Positions 45,284-55,052 are shown, counted from the stretch's first letter. The stretch is 64,000 nucleotides of DNA from Pedobacter hiemivivus (GCF_004331685.1 NZ_SJSM01000002.1:186001-250000), one strand, 5' to 3'. The notes: generated from the letters alone by a model not told the origin. Program-made: numbers and translations.

Positions 45284-45865
45284 ATGAGAAGGATTAAAGG
45301 AATCAATGTGCTGAAAGCTGGGCTTTTGGACTTTGCCAAAGAAATCATTTACAGCTTAACCTGTGAATTGCAGCGTATTAGTCGGAGGGTAGAAATTGCC
45401 GAACTTAAATTCAACCCTTTTTCAGGTGAAGTAAGTATCTATATGGATGCCATCCGATTGGATGAAAATGTGGAGATCATTTTGGACACGTCATTTGCTG
45501 ATACAACTGACAAATTCTTACGGAGTAGTATTTCAGATTTGGAAATTGACTTTTTTGGCTTAATTGACCTGTTGGAATTGTTAAAAGGAGTAGAGGGAAA
45601 AAATGGCGTTTTTCCCTCTATTTTAAAACCCGTAAATGGCGAATATATTACTCATGAGGAACAGGACAGAGACGCATGGGTTTGTATATGTGGTAATATG
45701 CCCAGTTATAATGGTTTTTATGCCTGTGATGAAGATGGTGACCTGATCGAACCGGGAAACGAATGGGAATATTTTTACAGGTGCGAATATTGCGGGCGCG
45801 TGATTGATGACCGGAATCTTCTGGTTATTGGCATTAATTTGAACCCTAATAACGAAGAAGAATAA
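45284..45865 (+). CDS. Unknown protein with C-terminal zinc ribbon
   Basis: The ATG at 45284 ('MRRIKGINVLKAG') gives 193 residues. The C-terminus has a likely zinc-binding site: 'CICGNMP' and 'YRCEYCGRVIDD'. The middle part is acidic with a 'GLIDLLELLKGVEG' helix. It is the last gene of the accessory group. Nothing else is recognised. Confidence 0.6.
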   Translation: MRRIKGINVLKAGLLDFAKEIIYSLTCELQRISRRVEIAELKFNPFSGEVSIYMDAIRLDENVEIILDTSFADTTDKFLRSSISDLEIDFFGLIDLLELLKGVEGKNGVFPSILKPVNGEYITHEEQDRDAWVCICGNMPSYNGFYACDEDGDLIEPGNEWEYFYRCEYCGRVIDDRNLLVIGINLNPNNEEE

Positions 45866-46020
45866 GTAAACGGTTTTATTTTAATCTGCCTGTAATGCTG
45901 TTATTTTGCATGTATGGCTGCCCGAAAAAATGCGGGCGGCCCTAACGGGCATAAACAGTTTTATGAAGACGGGGAGTTATTTTTTGTTAATTTAGGCAAT
46001 CTATTTTTTAAACTCTCAAG

Positions 46021-46926
46021 ATGAAACTAATCAGCGATATTATCAATGAGTTAATGGATTATGAAAAGGCGATTTCAGGCCCATTACTTAAAACCAAAGT
46101 TTTGGCTTCTAGAATTGGAAATAATAATCTGATGGCATGGGTTGATGGAGAATTAAGTGGTTACGCAGAAGATGCCCAACTTCCCGACTACCGTGAGTCA
46201 AAAGGTGATCCGCAAGGGAATTATGTAAATGGTCATATGCAATATTCTAATTCATCTATTCCTATAGCACATTTAAAAGAGGATGTAGCAAAAGGTCTTA
46301 CTAAAATTGTGATGAGAGACAGTATAAGCTCAATTGAAAATCTCATAGGAAAAAAAGGCTTAAAAATGAGTGTTAATGCTCAAACAAAGCTATACTTAGA
46401 GCAAACCATACAAGATCTCGGTAATCCGTATTTTCAAATTCTGAATGTTCATTTACAGATACCAGCAACATTCCTGACAGATATATTGTCAAATGTTCGA
46501 TCAAAATTATTAGACTTCATGTTGGAAATTGAAAATGAATTTGGACAGGAAACGGAAATACAAGAATTAAAAAGTAATACAGCAGTAATTAACAATATTA
46601 TGAATAATACTATAAATGCAAACGGTGACGGGAATGTAATAAACACAGGTAATAATGCAAATGTCTCAGCCTCCATTAATATTACAAAGCAAAACAAGGA
46701 ACAGCTTGAGAGTATTTTGAAGGAAAATCATGTCGACCAATCAGATATTACCGAGTTATTAACAGTAATCGATGAAGAGCAGCCAACTGAAATGGGCTTT
46801 GGTAAAAAAGTCAATGTTTGGATGCACAAAATGCTCGCTAAGTCCTTGGACGGAAGTTGGCAGGTGGGGATTGGCGCCGGAGGTACATTATTGGCCGAAG
46901 CGATTAAAAAATATTACGGATTATAA
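46021..46926 (+). CDS. AbiTii-domain protein (abortive-infection type)
   Basis: The 301-residue protein starts with the AbiTii domain: 'ELMDYEKAISGPLLKTKVLA' and 'WVDGELSGYAEDAQLPDYR', about residues 1-190. A polar linker rich in N and G ('NANGDGNVINTGNNANVSAS') follows, then a C-terminal domain of about 90 residues with a helical end ('ESILKENHVDQSDITELL'). AbiTii is named from abortive infection loci; the mechanism is unknown. A second, shorter AbiTii gene lies convergent just 9 bp downstream. Confidence 0.82.
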   Translation: MKLISDIINELMDYEKAISGPLLKTKVLASRIGNNNLMAWVDGELSGYAEDAQLPDYRESKGDPQGNYVNGHMQYSNSSIPIAHLKEDVAKGLTKIVMRDSISSIENLIGKKGLKMSVNAQTKLYLEQTIQDLGNPYFQILNVHLQIPATFLTDILSNVRSKLLDFMLEIENEFGQETEIQELKSNTAVINNIMNNTINANGDGNVINTGNNANVSASINITKQNKEQLESILKENHVDQSDITELLTVIDEEQPTEMGFGKKVNVWMHKMLAKSLDGSWQVGIGAGGTLLAEAIKKYYGL

Positions 46927-46935
46927 ATTATCTTT

Positions 46936-47658
46936 TTAATCTGGTGCTTTGACCGCAATGGTTGCTTCAAGATTGGAATCATTTCCTGTATTATTGACAT
47001 TTCCATCTCCATTATTGGTAATTTCATTTTTGATGTAATTAGTTACAAAATGATTGTTTACTGTTTGCTTTTCGTTAAATGATTTGATCTCTATATCATA
47101 TCCGAAGTGATCAGCAAGTTCCATGCAGAAAGCAAGTAACTTCGATTTAACTGTACTAGGTATTTGAATGATAATGTTTGCGTTCGCTGTAATCATAGCG
47201 CCAACAACTTGAATTGATATATTTGAACGATATAGTTTTAATGCTGCAGGTTGTATGTATGGAATCATTTCTAAAGGTAAGTCAACCCTAATTAAAGGAG
47301 AATCATTTTTGTGTGATTTTAAACCCATGCTTTCTATTACTTTAATACCCTCATACACTCCCTGATATAAAAAATGGGTATTAAAGGGCTCTTCAAGCAT
47401 TGAAATTGGCACTTCCTTTATCTGTGAATACGCACCCGATTGTAGGGTTACTGTTAATGTTGCAATTGCTTTGCGATATCCAGGAGGTTCTTTTCCTTTA
47501 TATCCGTTTATTTCTGCATCGGTATAATCAAGTAGCTCTTGATTTTTGATTAATCGGGCGAAATAATTCAATTTGAATAGTGCAGGTTCTATGGAGCCGT
47601 CAGTTTTGATTAGGTCGTTAATAACCTCTTGTAGGAAAAAAATATGATTGCTACTCAT
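46936..47658 (-). CDS. Second AbiTii-domain protein, convergent paralogue
   Basis: The 240-residue protein has an AbiTii-type N-terminal domain ('INDLIKTDGSIEPALFKLNY', 'LLDYTDAEINGYKG', 'PPGYRKAIATLTVT'). It ends in the same N/G-rich linker ('NNGDGNVNNTGNDSNLEATI') as its neighbour but lacks the C-terminal 90-residue domain. Stop codons of the two genes are 9 bp apart, tail to tail. The pair looks like a long and a short form of one family, perhaps a sensor and an effector. Confidence 0.8.
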   Translation of the reverse strand: MSSNHIFFLQEVINDLIKTDGSIEPALFKLNYFARLIKNQELLDYTDAEINGYKGKEPPGYRKAIATLTVTLQSGAYSQIKEVPISMLEEPFNTHFLYQGVYEGIKVIESMGLKSHKNDSPLIRVDLPLEMIPYIQPAALKLYRSNISIQVVGAMITANANIIIQIPSTVKSKLLAFCMELADHFGYDIEIKSFNEKQTVNNHFVTNYIKNEITNNGDGNVNNTGNDSNLEATIAVKAPD

Positions 47659-47850
47659 GCCGTTAATTATAAATATAAAACTAGCATATTTTCATTTGAT
47701 AAAAAAGCAGGTTCGTATAGGTCTGAACATTTTGGTTGAAAACATCAAAGTATTGAAGTGTTATTGCCTGTCTTCAAGTTCATTTAATTATATTAGTCTC
47801 AAGCTCTCAAATTCTTTTTGGAATTAGGGTTAAATCAATAATTTTCAAAA

Positions 47851-50800
47851 ATGACTGAGATAAATTGGAACATATTCAAAATCAAATTTAATGAAAAAGA
47901 GCAGAGCGCCTTTGAAAGATTGTCATACTTATTGTTCTGTTCTGAGCATGGAATCAAAAAAGGCTTATTTGGCTTTAAAAATCAAATAGGTATTGAAACG
48001 GAACCTGTTCTACATAATGAGAAATATATTGGCTTTCAGTCGAAATATTATGATAGCTCGCTTGCCAATCACAAAATTGATATCATTGATTCCCTTAAAA
48101 AAGCTAAGCGCGAAAATCCATTATTAGATACAATTTTTCTTTATACCAATCAAACACCAAGCGAATCAAACAAAAAAGGAGTTAAGCTACCAAAGTATTT
48201 GTCGGAAATCGCTGAAATTGCAGACACCGTGGGAGTAAATTTGGAATGGAGACTGCCCTCGCACTTTACCCAGCAACTCTCTCTTGTAGATAACCAGCAG
48301 ATCGCTCAGCATTTCTTTAGCTTGGATCAAAGTATTGTAGAATTTACAGAAGACTTGCGCCAACATGCTGAAAATATACTTTTGCCCATTCAATCAAGTA
48401 TTTCATACGGTCAGAAACAAATAAAGATAGAGCGGATCGATACGGTCAAACAAATCGAACAATCCGATGCCAGCATACAAATTCTGGCAGGTACCGGTGG
48501 GTCAGGTAAAACTGCGGTAATTAAGGACTTTTTTAAAAATGCAACTTCGCCAGTTTACCTTTTCAAAGCTGCTGAGTTTAACATCAATTGTGCGTCTCTA
48601 CTATTCAGGAAATTCGGTAATTTCAATCTAAAGGATTTCATTGAGATTCATGAGACCGAGCAGACAAAGGTTATGGTAATAGACTCTGCAGAGAAACTTT
48701 CCGACCTCGATGACCAGACTGCTTTTTTGGAAATTCTTTCGTCCCTCATTAGCAGCAAATGGAGAATCATTTTTACCACCCGTTACAGTTACCTTGAAGA
48801 CCTGAAGTTTCAATTTGTTGAAGTTTATAGGTTACCCTTTTCGGTTACAGTAATTAATGAATTGGACCCGGAGGAGTTGGTGAAAATTGCGGAGGAGAAC
48901 GGCTTCACATTACCCTCTGATTCGAAACTAAGGACGTTAATTAGGAATCTGTTCTATCTTAATGAATATCTTTCAATTGCAATGGTGGAGGGTGAAATTT
49001 CTGACCTGACTAGGTTTAAACAGACGCTCTGGCAAAAAAAAATCCAGCATTCCAGTTTTCGTAAAGATCAGATTCACCTGCAACGGGAAGAAACCTTCCT
49101 CAAACTTGCAAAGTTACGATGCGAAACTGGTCGCTTTTACATTTCAGGAAAAGATCTGAACCAAACAGCGCTTTCTCACCTGGCTAACGATGAGATCATC
49201 TATTATGACAATATGCAAAATGCCTTCTTCATCGCCCACGACATTTATGAGGAATGGGCGCTGGAGAGAATCATAGAACAGGCTTATCTTGATCGGGATG
49301 CGCATCAGATTTTTTTTGATAAGATCGGCCAATCATTAGCTATTCGCAGGGCATTCCGTAATTGGATATCGAGTAAACTACAGTCCGACGTAGCTCAAAT
49401 CAAATCGTTTGTCACTTCAATTTTCCAAGATGAGACAATAGTCGGCTTTTGGAAAGATGAAGTTTTGATCAGCACTATGCTATCTGAATATTCGGGTGAG
49501 TTTTTTGATTTTTTCTCAGAGGAATTACTGAAGGACAATAAGTCAAGCCTAATTAGATTAATATTTTTACTGCGAACAGCTTGCAAGGCAATTGATCCTG
49601 CTTACACCACGCTCTTAAATCTACAGCAAAATTCTTCTGGAGCAGGTACTTATCTGATCACAACCCCTAAAGGGAAAGGCTGGGAACATGCAATAGATTT
49701 TTTATTCAACAATGTAGCAAAGTTTAACCTATCAGAGTTACCTGTTATATTACCGCTACTGTGGGATTGGGTCACCGACCATCGGACTGGTTTATCAACT
49801 AAAAAAGCAGCTCAGTTTGGACTGTATTTTTATGAAAAGTACCACGACGAAGAATCCTATGCAAGGAAAAATGATCAGACACTGAAACATTTGATCCGTA
49901 TCATTCTTTTTGGCAGTGCGGAGATAAAACAACAGTTGCAGATAATTGTAAATGGATTGTTGAGTTCTTCTTTGAATAACCGTCATGACCGTTATCAGGA
50001 TATATTGGATAAAATCTTGACAGCTCAGGATGGTGGTGTACATATGGTGAATTCAATGCCTGAAAGCGTTGTTCAACTTACAAATAAGTATTGGTACCAA
50101 CCGGTTTCAGAACGACACCCCTTCGATCATGGGGGATATGGGACTGAGCAATATTACCTAATTCCCAGTCGATGGCATCATGAATATTCTCCCGCAAGTG
50201 CATTTCAAACTCCGGTTTATTGGATCCTGAAGTCAGATTTGATGGCTGGGGTGAGGTTTATTCTTGATTTTACAAAGCGCGCTGTAGAAGCTTATAGTGC
50301 CTCTGAGTTTGAAGATGAATCTTTAAAGGAAATCACCGTTTTATTGGAAGGAGACAAGGTCTATAAGCAATATATTAGCAATTGTCTTTGGAACATGTAT
50401 CGTGGTAGTGGCTCGCCAGTTGCTCCTTGTATGATGCAATCCTACCACATGGCATTGGAAAAGCGTCTTCTGGAGCTTGCGAAATCACAAGACCCGCAGG
50501 TGCTAAGTGGATGGCTGTGGTACCTGCTTAAAAACAGCAGTTCTGCTTCAATCAGCGCGATTGTATGTAGTGTAGTGCTTGCGCATCCAGATGACTATTT
50601 CGAAATTGCGCTGGCAATGTTCAGAAACTATGATTTCATCATTCACGACAGGTGGCGTAAGGGGGAGGAGCACCAGGCAAAACGTATTTATAGCATAGGC
50701 AGAGGGATGAATCCGAAAAGCAAGATATACGAAGATGAGCGGATCAGTACCTGTGAAGATGCACATAGGAGACGTTCACTCGATGATTTGATCTTAAATT

Positions 50801-52599
50801 ACCAATTTTTCCGTAACGAAGGTGTCTCTGATGAAGTGTTTGATCAACGTCAGCAACAAATCTGGTCAACTATTGATGAGTACTACCAGCGATTGAAAAA
50901 TAAAGAGCTAGATAATTATGATGAGGAATCAGTGAAGCTTTTTCTGGCTAGTATAGATCGCAGAAATATGAATCCATCAGTAGAAGATGCCGGTGATAAA
51001 TTGATAGTCAAATTTAATCCTAAAATCGAGCCAGAGCTAATCGAATATCAAAATACAATTGCGGAAGACAGTGACAATTTGTTTAGTTACGCTTCTCTGA
51101 AGCTTTGGGCTAGTAATAAATTGGAAACCTATATTCACGATACACAGTATCCTCAGTATGAGGGGAATCCTGCCGAAGCGCTCCAGCAGGTAAAAAATTT
51201 GGTAAATGATCTTGAAGACTCAAATGAACAGTTTTGGCTGATGAACCATACAATACCGGCATTTGTGTGTTGTGTTTTAGTTCGGGAATACGTGGAGCAT
51301 ATAGCTATCGAGGATTTACAATATTGTAAAAAAATAATCTTGGAATTTGCTTACGCACCGCTCAATGAAGACTATCGATACCAGATTTCTGATGGTGTAG
51401 AAGCCTCGGTTGGTACGCTTCCATACCTTTATGGACTCTTTCCAGCTGAACAAAGCAATTTTGACCTCACTTTGCTGTGTCTTTTATTCGATACCAATTC
51501 TATTGGAAATTATAAACGTATCTGTGACTATGCAATTGAGGCGATTAACGGGAAACTATCGTCGACTTCACCTGAAAATGCGCTCAGAATATTTCGAGCT
51601 TATCTTGCTTTTGGCAACAAATACAATTTGTGTTTGGAAGAGATGCGAGAAAAGAACCGCCAAAGCTATGGATATGGAATTTCCCGCTCACAAATTCTCG
51701 ATTATTTCCTAGATAAACATAATCTTGATGTTCAAGCATTCTTTAATGACCAGTATAATTTTCCGGAATTAAAGGAGTACACAGATATTAATCTCCTGGA
51801 GACAGCCTTTCATCTGGTGCCTAACGATACTCTAGAACCAAGCTATCTGGAGTTTACCAAAAAATGTCTTCCTCTTTTCAGTACAATGCTTGTTGACGAC
51901 AGGTTTTCCGGCACGGAGGAACCGAAGGATTACATGATCAGGCTACGTTTATTTAAAAAGTTAGCTTATTTCGTGCTGCACCGAAAAATAGAGGAGATTC
52001 CCCAGTATGTTCATCCATTTGTGGACAATTTCGTGGTGAGTGAGGAGTCTGATAAATTTTTACAGGAGTTTATCGGGGCGGAAGATATTTTAAGGACGTA
52101 TGATCCGTTTTGGAAGGTCTGGGATTGCTTTTACGAGGAGATAGTTAGTGCTTCTTCCCGAGGAAGGGTTTTTAAAAGTGACGCGGTGATCAGTACCTAT
52201 TTATTAGCTTGGCCATGGTGGAAGGAGACTGCAAAATCTTGGTTTAGTTTAAAGGATAGGGAGCGACGATTTTATTTAAAGGCGGTCAAGGACATGGGCC
52301 ATCACCCTGCCGTACTTTACAGTATTGCAAAACTGGTAAATGAAATTGCTGGGGATTTTATTGATGATGCAGTTGTTTGGGCCAGCAACCTGATTGAATC
52401 CAATCATAATCTTTCCACCGATCAACTTGTGACTAATACGACATATTATCTAGAAATTATGGTACGGAAATTTGTATATCTGAACCGAACCACACTTAAA
52501 TTAAATCCTTCTGTGCGTAAAAAGGTATTAGTTGTTCTTGCTTTTTTGATCAATAAAGGATCTGAAAATGCTTATTTATTGCGGGAGGATATTTTATAA
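47851..52599 (+). CDS. Avs-like STAND NTPase with N-terminal nuclease-like domain
   Basis: The very large protein has 1582 residues. Residues 1-110 resemble a restriction-endonuclease-like fold: 'AFERLSYLLFCSEHG', 'GIETEPV' and 'IGFQSKYYD', the last as the Q-x-K end of the active site. The NTPase has Walker A 'AGTGGSGKT' near residues 213-221 and Walker B 'KVMVIDSAE' near 273-281, with 'WRIIFTTRYS' after it. The remaining 1100 residues are helical, repeat-like sensor sequence. This nuclease-NTPase-long C-terminal order and size fit the antiviral STAND (Avs/AVAST) proteins that recognise phage portal or terminase. The exact subtype cannot be assigned. Confidence 0.72.
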   Translation: MTEINWNIFKIKFNEKEQSAFERLSYLLFCSEHGIKKGLFGFKNQIGIETEPVLHNEKYIGFQSKYYDSSLANHKIDIIDSLKKAKRENPLLDTIFLYTNQTPSESNKKGVKLPKYLSEIAEIADTVGVNLEWRLPSHFTQQLSLVDNQQIAQHFFSLDQSIVEFTEDLRQHAENILLPIQSSISYGQKQIKIERIDTVKQIEQSDASIQILAGTGGSGKTAVIKDFFKNATSPVYLFKAAEFNINCASLLFRKFGNFNLKDFIEIHETEQTKVMVIDSAEKLSDLDDQTAFLEILSSLISSKWRIIFTTRYSYLEDLKFQFVEVYRLPFSVTVINELDPEELVKIAEENGFTLPSDSKLRTLIRNLFYLNEYLSIAMVEGEISDLTRFKQTLWQKKIQHSSFRKDQIHLQREETFLKLAKLRCETGRFYISGKDLNQTALSHLANDEIIYYDNMQNAFFIAHDIYEEWALERIIEQAYLDRDAHQIFFDKIGQSLAIRRAFRNWISSKLQSDVAQIKSFVTSIFQDETIVGFWKDEVLISTMLSEYSGEFFDFFSEELLKDNKSSLIRLIFLLRTACKAIDPAYTTLLNLQQNSSGAGTYLITTPKGKGWEHAIDFLFNNVAKFNLSELPVILPLLWDWVTDHRTGLSTKKAAQFGLYFYEKYHDEESYARKNDQTLKHLIRIILFGSAEIKQQLQIIVNGLLSSSLNNRHDRYQDILDKILTAQDGGVHMVNSMPESVVQLTNKYWYQPVSERHPFDHGGYGTEQYYLIPSRWHHEYSPASAFQTPVYWILKSDLMAGVRFILDFTKRAVEAYSASEFEDESLKEITVLLEGDKVYKQYISNCLWNMYRGSGSPVAPCMMQSYHMALEKRLLELAKSQDPQVLSGWLWYLLKNSSSASISAIVCSVVLAHPDDYFEIALAMFRNYDFIIHDRWRKGEEHQAKRIYSIGRGMNPKSKIYEDERISTCEDAHRRRSLDDLILNYQFFRNEGVSDEVFDQRQQQIWSTIDEYYQRLKNKELDNYDEESVKLFLASIDRRNMNPSVEDAGDKLIVKFNPKIEPELIEYQNTIAEDSDNLFSYASLKLWASNKLETYIHDTQYPQYEGNPAEALQQVKNLVNDLEDSNEQFWLMNHTIPAFVCCVLVREYVEHIAIEDLQYCKKIILEFAYAPLNEDYRYQISDGVEASVGTLPYLYGLFPAEQSNFDLTLLCLLFDTNSIGNYKRICDYAIEAINGKLSSTSPENALRIFRAYLAFGNKYNLCLEEMREKNRQSYGYGISRSQILDYFLDKHNLDVQAFFNDQYNFPELKEYTDINLLETAFHLVPNDTLEPSYLEFTKKCLPLFSTMLVDDRFSGTEEPKDYMIRLRLFKKLAYFVLHRKIEEIPQYVHPFVDNFVVSEESDKFLQEFIGAEDILRTYDPFWKVWDCFYEEIVSASSRGRVFKSDAVISTYLLAWPWWKETAKSWFSLKDRERRFYLKAVKDMGHHPAVLYSIAKLVNEIAGDFIDDAVVWASNLIESNHNLSTDQLVTNTTYYLEIMVRKFVYLNRTTLKLNPSVRKKVLVVLAFLINKGSENAYLLREDIL

Positions 52600-52719
52600 T
52601 TCCAAAGGGAAGTCATTACGAGATATAAAAAAATCATCTTTAGAAGCTGTTACACTAGAATAAATCATTTATGTCGGTCTTCAATTGGTAGGTCGCACTA
52701 AATATTTCCTGTAAAATTA

Positions 52720-52820
52720 TCACTACTATGGGGTAGAATCATCCCTAGTAGTGAAGACTCAAAAACTGCCCATCTCTAGTAGGGATGATTTTGAAGTTTC
52801 ATCACTAGCAAAATCATCCC
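52720..52820. repeat. Interleaved inverted repeats with CTAGTAG cores
   Basis: Three perfect pairings overlap: TCACTACTA (52720-52728) with TAGTAGTGA (52746-52754); AATCATCCCTA (52737-52747) with TAGGGATGATT (52780-52790); and GGGATGATTTTG (52783-52794) with CAAAATCATCCC (52809-52820). Alternative hairpins are thus possible, as in a regulatory leader or a recombinase-binding region. Confidence 0.7.
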
Positions 52821-52847
52821 ATTTTGACAAAAATGAAATATAGCAGA

Positions 52848-53075
52848 TTAATCAGTTTTGTATTTTGTAAAACCATTTTCTGCCCATACTTGCGTTAAAG
52901 GCTTATCTCTTCTTTCCTGACTGGTGTAACATCGTTTGTACCTAAGTTTGAAATCTCTACTAAGGGGCTCACTATGAAATAGGGTGTCCAAGTTTGCAAT
53001 TTTCTTCAAATCATCCAAAAACTGGTTCGAGAATAGTCCAGTAAAGGGCACCACGGAAAGAGGGAATTTCAGCAA
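52848..53075 (-). CDS. Small unknown protein within the left repeat
   Basis: The TTG start at 53073-53075, inside a hairpin and 7 nt after GAGGGA, gives 75 residues. The part up to 'EPLSRDFKLRYKR' aligns without gaps to a frame in the right repeat ('EPLSRDFSLKYKR'). Many differences between the two copies are at third codon positions (for example gag/gaa, gat/gac, ttc/ttt), which supports protein coding. It may be a real small protein or the N-terminal remnant of a larger gene. No family is recognised. Confidence 0.45.
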   Translation of the reverse strand: MLKFPLSVVPFTGLFSNQFLDDLKKIANLDTLFHSEPLSRDFKLRYKRCYTSQERRDKPLTQVWAENGFTKYKTD

Positions 53076-53125
53076 TGAAATTCCCTCTTTTTTTTATTCA
53101 TATATCTGGTATTCAGATTATTACA
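52933..53125. repeat. Left copy of a 193-nt direct repeat
   Basis: It aligns without gaps to 63747-63939. The last 66 nt (53060-53125) differ at only 4 positions; the first 127 nt are less conserved and show codon-like changes. The repeats bracket the 10.8-kb unit carrying the serine recombinase. Confidence 0.82.
53060..53095 (+). terminator. Strong terminator hairpin in the left repeat
   Basis: A perfect 12-bp stem (GAGGGAATTTCA / TGAAATTCCCTC) with loop GCAA is followed by eight T. It would end plus-strand transcription. The same hairpin with one G:T change recurs at 63874-63909. Confidence 0.85.
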
Positions 53126-53408
53126 TTTTTTTTGGATTGGCTGATTTTTGACATTTAAAATCTTAGTATTTTTATATATTTTTAAGTGTTGTTTTGTTTA
53201 ATGTGCTGATATATAGCTGTTTGATTTATTTTTTTTAATCAAAATTCTACAAAAGGGTTCGATATCCGGAAGGGTGAGTTAAAGAGAGTCGAACCAAAGC
53301 AAGATATCCCTAGTAGAGTAAAATTGTCGGTTTAATAAAAAACAGTTAATAGCGGGCGATTAGACACTGATTTTAGAAATTTTTATCCCCAGTAAAGTAA
53401 TTCATTTT

Positions 53409-55052
53409 TTAGCTATGAATGACCAGTTCTACAAAGCTCTCTAGGAAAAATATAATATTTTGTGCATTTCTAGACTCAATACTTCGGTTATTATTGCTTT
53501 CAAACTTTATTATTTCCTCAGATTCTTTCGAATAAATAAATTCTTCTACTGAATTTGAATCGGAAATTGCTTGGATTTCAGTAATAGTATCCGAATTTTC
53601 ATGCTCTAAATTGTAAATGAATTTGACTGCATCTGTGAAAAGGATATGAAAGTTCTTATCATCGCAAAGTATCCGTTTGTCGGTTAAGAGGTCGATTATT
53701 TTTCTTTTGTATGTAGTTTCAAATTGTTGGTAGGTTAAAGAGATATTTGAGAATTTGTGCATAGCTTCAGCTATTATTTTTTCAGCTTTTGAAATCATAA
53801 ACGCTGCGTTGTTCAAACTAGTTCCTATACAATTGATTTTGTACTCACAATCGGCTTTTATTGCGAAGTAGTCGTCATTGTCTATTTCACCTGTTAGCAA
53901 AAGTTCTTTAGCCTTATTTAGCCTTTCAAATGTCCTTTCTATACTTTTAAAGATTTGAGATTGTGTATTTGAAGCTTCGCCGAAATGTTTGTTATAAACA
54001 CGTTGTAAGACCATATGAAAAAGAGATAAATAGAATTCTCCAGGAATTAACTGTTTTAACTCTTTTAGTACCAATTCATCCATAGAATCGGCTCTAACCC
54101 GGAATTTGCAACCATTTGTACAGTGGTAGTAATGGTAGTACGTATTTCTACCCTTCGAGGCACTGCCTGTTAGGTTCTTAAAACATAGCGGGCATGTTAA
54201 TAGACCTCGTAATTGTAGTTGATTATTAGTTTTAGTTCTGCGTTGTGGTTTTGCATTGTTATTTAATACCTGTTGAACTTGTTTAAAGACATCTTCGGAT
54301 ATTAATTTTTCATGTAAGCCATTAACTAAATACCGATTTTCTTGTTCGTATGCTGGAACTACGATCTTACCATAATAAATAGGATTTCGAATCATCAGCC
54401 AGAAATTATTTAAGCTACATTTAAATCCGTTTTCTATTGCTTCGTTATAAATAAAACGTGTGGAATGATATCCGTTGGCCAATTCGATAAAAATGTTCTT
54501 GATAAAGGTCGCCTCTGGCTCTTTGGGTATTATACATTTTTTTCCATCGATTAAGGTGATATTTATATATCCTATCGGTGCATGACACATATATCGTCCC
54601 TCTTGCTTTGCTTTATGCATACCTTGCCTGACATTCAAACTTCGCCTGTCATTTTCTACTTCGGATGTTGCCAGGTAAATAGCGAGCATTATTTTATTTT
54701 CTGGAATAGCCAGGTTAAGAGGTTGATCAATGGCTTTCGTTTCAATGTTCATCTTTTTTAGCCTTTCAATCATGGAATATGCATCAGCAGCATTCCTACT
54801 GAATCTATCCCATCTGGAAAATAAAATAAAATCTGGTCTGTTTGCCCTACTACGGTTTAAGCTCAAGAATAATTTTGACCACTCAGGTCTATTGAAGGTT
54901 TTTGCTGAATGATCTTCATATACGACCTGTAGGATTTGAATTTTATTAGTGAAGCAGAACTTTTCTAAACGTTCTCTTTGGCTTTGCTGTGAGTATCCTT
55001 TTTGTGCCTGCTCATCAGTACTTACACGAATGTATAACGTTGCGGTATGCAT
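53409..55052 (-). CDS. Large serine recombinase
   Basis: The 547-residue site-specific recombinase has a catalytic resolvase domain starting 'LYIRVSTDEQA', with nucleophile Ser11, and 'FSRWDRFSRNAADA' as the conserved arginine-rich motif. The recombinase domain follows ('GMHKAKQEGRYM', 'PIGY'), then a zinc-ribbon with 'CPLCFKNLTG' and 'HCTNGCKFRV', and a coiled-coil. This is the full architecture of large serine integrases that integrate and excise DNA between short att sites. Its 3' end lies about 280 bp from the left 193-nt repeat, the usual place beside an att site. It probably mobilises the 53-64 kb unit. Confidence 0.92.
   Translation of the reverse strand: MHTATLYIRVSTDEQAQKGYSQQSQRERLEKFCFTNKIQILQVVYEDHSAKTFNRPEWSKLFLSLNRSRANRPDFILFSRWDRFSRNAADAYSMIERLKKMNIETKAIDQPLNLAIPENKIMLAIYLATSEVENDRRSLNVRQGMHKAKQEGRYMCHAPIGYINITLIDGKKCIIPKEPEATFIKNIFIELANGYHSTRFIYNEAIENGFKCSLNNFWLMIRNPIYYGKIVVPAYEQENRYLVNGLHEKLISEDVFKQVQQVLNNNAKPQRRTKTNNQLQLRGLLTCPLCFKNLTGSASKGRNTYYHYYHCTNGCKFRVRADSMDELVLKELKQLIPGEFYLSLFHMVLQRVYNKHFGEASNTQSQIFKSIERTFERLNKAKELLLTGEIDNDDYFAIKADCEYKINCIGTSLNNAAFMISKAEKIIAEAMHKFSNISLTYQQFETTYKRKIIDLLTDKRILCDDKNFHILFTDAVKFIYNLEHENSDTITEIQAISDSNSVEEFIYSKESEEIIKFESNNNRSIESRNAQNIIFFLESFVELVIHS

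Larger units (their letters stand above)
52600..53408. other. Repeat-rich gene-poor region, left edge of recombinase unit
   Basis: Between the Avs-like gene and the recombinase lie CTAGTAG-type inverted repeats (52720-52820), the left 193-nt repeat (52933-53125) with a small minus-strand frame and a strong hairpin, and an AT-rich segment with another CCCTAGTAGAG at 53308-53318. No full-size gene is present. Confidence 0.7.

Noticed and set aside
52720..52820. CRISPR-like array
   Set aside because: Units are inverted and of unequal spacing, without direct repeats plus unique spacers, and no cas genes are present.
53255..53294. GGTTCGA ... TCGAACC looked like a tRNA T-arm
   Set aside because: No acceptor, D or anticodon arms could be built around it; it is only a 7-bp inverted repeat.
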